Source of the DNA: Verrucomicrobiota bacterium
Lineage (GTDB): Bacteria > Verrucomicrobiota > Verrucomicrobiia > Limisphaerales > AV2
Length of the DNA: 6,930 nt
Direction: 5' to 3'
NCBI GenBank assembly: GCA_003218935.1
Contig: QHPA01000195.1
Coordinates: 1 to 6,930 of the forward strand
Shown: piece after piece, positions 6,334 to 6,930 of the stretch
Numbering within the stretch: the stretch's first letter is position 1
How the letters are laid out: each line of letters starts with the position of its first letter
Position numbers and translations under genes: made by a program
Notes under the pieces: generated by a model
Databases searched by the model: none
What the model was told of the DNA's origin: nothing
Seen by the model: the letters and a program-made list of their open reading frames with translations, nothing else

Positions 6334-6601
6334 AATCGGCTTGGCCTCGTCTTCAAATACCCGCCACGAGGAGCTTGACCTCGGACAAAACTCAATGTCC
6401 CCGCCCGTCAGGCGGGCGGAACGAACTATGCGTGAGGCGCGAATCACGCCACACGTTGCGCCGCTGAACGCGGCGCGGACGGCGCAGCGCGCCGTCCCTA
6501 CCAACGGATGGAATTTCGTTGAGATACTACCAGGGCGCTTGCATTCACTTCAACGGATCGCTTGACCGGAGCCGAAAATCCGTGCATTGTTTCGCCCGTC
6601 A
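6334..6601. other. Gene-poor region with a hairpin cluster
   Basis: No reading frame here has convincing protein-like composition. The content I can support is the cluster of palindromes at 6401-6497. The remainder (6334-6400 and 6498-6601) shows no motif I recognise. Confidence 0.5.
6401..6497. repeat. Cluster of four GC-rich hairpins
   Basis: Four inverted repeats follow each other. CCGCCCG/CGGGCGG (6401-6407 and 6413-6419) has a 5-base loop. GCGTGA/TCACGC (6430-6435 and 6444-6449) has an 8-base loop. GCGCCGC/GCGGCGC (6458-6464 and 6470-6476) has a 5-base loop. GGACGGCGC/GCGCCGTCC (6477-6485 and 6489-6497) is a perfect 9-pair stem around AGC. The last two abut. This matches the style of composite REP-like elements; no T tract follows, so they are not called terminators. 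Confidence 0.75.
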
Positions 6602-6745
6602 ATGACAACGACCGCCCCATTTCAAACTATTAACTATTCGACGCGCCCGAGCGTCCCGGACGCTGTCGTTAGCCTGCGCGATCGCCGCATGCCCTGGCGT
6701 GCCATTAAGGTTAATCAACACGGCAAGCAGGAGGGTCCTGACTAA
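6602..6745 (+). CDS. Short ORF (47 aa), hypothetical or leader ORF
   Basis: An ATG at 6602 opens 47 codons to the TAA at 6743-6745. The product begins MTTTAPFQTINYSTRPSV and ends KVNQHGKQEGPD; it is hydrophilic and basic, with no signal peptide or membrane segment, and I recognise no family. An in-frame ATG at 6689 would give an 18-residue peptide starting MPWRAIKV. No clear ribosome binding site precedes either start. Its last codons overlap the segment 6721-6731, which is complementary to the 5' arm of the terminator just downstream. A translating ribosome would therefore cover that segment, which is why a leader-peptide role for the MFS gene is worth considering. It could equally be a decayed gene fragment closed by the terminator. 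Confidence 0.4.
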   Translation: MTTTAPFQTINYSTRPSVPDAVVSLRDRRMPWRAIKVNQHGKQEGPD

Positions 6746-6777
6746 CTTAAATAATAATTTCCCAACCCTGCTTGCCG
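6721..6777 (+). promoter_or_regulatory. Candidate antiterminator hairpin
   Basis: CGGCAAGCAGG (6721-6731) is perfectly complementary to CCTGCTTGCCG (6767-6777), giving an 11-pair stem with a 35-base loop. The 3' half is the same stretch that forms the 5' arm of the terminator at 6764-6793, so in RNA the two structures exclude each other. The pairing is read directly from the sequence; the regulatory role is inference. Confidence 0.5.
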
Positions 6778-6797
6778 AATGGCGAGCAGGGTTTTTT
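6764..6797 (+). terminator. Intrinsic (rho-independent) terminator 6 bases before the MFS start codon
   Basis: AACCCTGCTTGCC (6764-6776) pairs with GGCGAGCAGGGTT (6781-6793): 13 pairs including one T-G wobble, around a GAAT tetraloop, followed by a run of T to 6797. It reads as a terminator on the plus strand only, as no matching A tract precedes it for the other strand. It could end transcription of the 47-residue ORF or read-through from the sugar operon. Lying between that ORF and the MFS ATG at 6804, it leaves almost no room for a promoter downstream. Confidence 0.85.
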
Positions 6798-6803
6798 ATT
6801 TCC

Positions 6804-6930
6804 ATGAACTCGACCCACCCACCTTTGCTGGCCAGCCTGAAAGCGTTGCCGCGCACAGCCTGGATCCTTTTCCTTGGCGTGTTCCTGAACAAGTTCGGCG
6901 CTTTCGTCGTGCCGTTCCTGACGTTGTATC
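6804..6930 (+). CDS. MFS-type transporter, N-terminal fragment cut by the window edge
   Basis: From the ATG at 6804 the frame is open to the window end (42 codons). After a short cytoplasmic segment (MNSTHPPLLASLKALPR) comes a first hydrophobic helix with AWILFLGVFLNKFGAFVVPF. This has the pattern of the start of major facilitator superfamily drug/metabolite exporters: an Arg just before helix 1, and Asn-Lys-Phe-Gly in the helix. Only helix 1 is visible, so substrate and subfamily are open. The frame is also open upstream across the terminator to about 6729, but without ATG, GTG or TTG, so 6804 is the best start. No Shine-Dalgarno sequence precedes it; the hairpin and T tract occupy that place. 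The only good AGGAGG (6729-6734) is too far upstream. Confidence 0.7.
   Translation, partial: MNSTHPPLLASLKALPRTAWILFLGVFLNKFGAFVVPFLTLY

Noticed and set aside
6751..6757. TAATAAT as a -10 box for the MFS gene
   Set aside because: No acceptable -35 lies 16-18 bases upstream, and a start there would place the terminator hairpin at the very 5' end of the mRNA; the evidence is too weak to call.
6599..6892. Minus-strand ORF of 97 codons at the right edge
   Set aside because: It runs through the terminator hairpin and opposite the MFS start; it is a shadow frame with no motif.

Overview
The window is a stretch of moderately GC-rich bacterial chromosome. It carries mostly cell-envelope sugar genes on the + strand, flanked by a divergent lipoprotein gene at the left edge and the start of a transporter gene at the right edge. 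Three things suggest Verrucomicrobiota, probably the Pedosphaera/Limisphaera side: dispersed GACAGGC...GCCTGTC and AACCACGGAT-type intergenic repeats, starts with little or no Shine-Dalgarno sequence, and the protein types. This is judgement from memory, not a database match.

Layout. At 1-450 (minus) a predicted lipoprotein gene runs off the left edge. At 719-2375 (plus) lies an ArnT/PMT-like (GT83-type) membrane glycosyltransferase whose frame breaks near 1878-1890; removing one base restores a 551-residue protein. A possible 36-residue ORF (2421-2531) follows and its stop overlaps the start of a Gfo/Idh/MocA oxidoreductase (2528-3517). An intergenic inverted repeat (3529-3614) separates this from a DegT/DnrJ/EryC1/StrS aminotransferase (3630-4718). 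Next come a DPM1/ArnC-type family 2 glycosyltransferase (4817-5551), a two-hairpin repeat element, and a 110-residue membrane protein (5656-5988).

The region 5989-6600 is gene-poor. It holds GC-rich hairpins and a lower-GC fragment with a calcium-loop/FG-GAP-like motif (about 6064-6333). A 47-residue ORF (6602-6745), a strong intrinsic terminator (6764-6797) and the first 42 codons of an MFS transporter (6804 onward) close the window.

How the genes may work together (inference). The dehydrogenase and aminotransferase form the standard pair for making a 3-amino sugar on a nucleotide (GnnA/GnnB or WlbA/WlbC style). The family 2 transferase could load a sugar onto a polyprenyl phosphate, and the ArnT-like enzyme would transfer a lipid-linked sugar to an envelope acceptor on the outer face of the inner membrane. 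The set looks like a small lipid A or surface-glycan modification cluster, with the final transferase possibly inactive.

The most unusual signal is at the right end. The terminator sits only 6 bases before the MFS start codon. Its 5' arm is perfectly complementary over 11 bases to an upstream segment inside the 47-residue ORF, as expected of a translation-coupled transcription attenuator.
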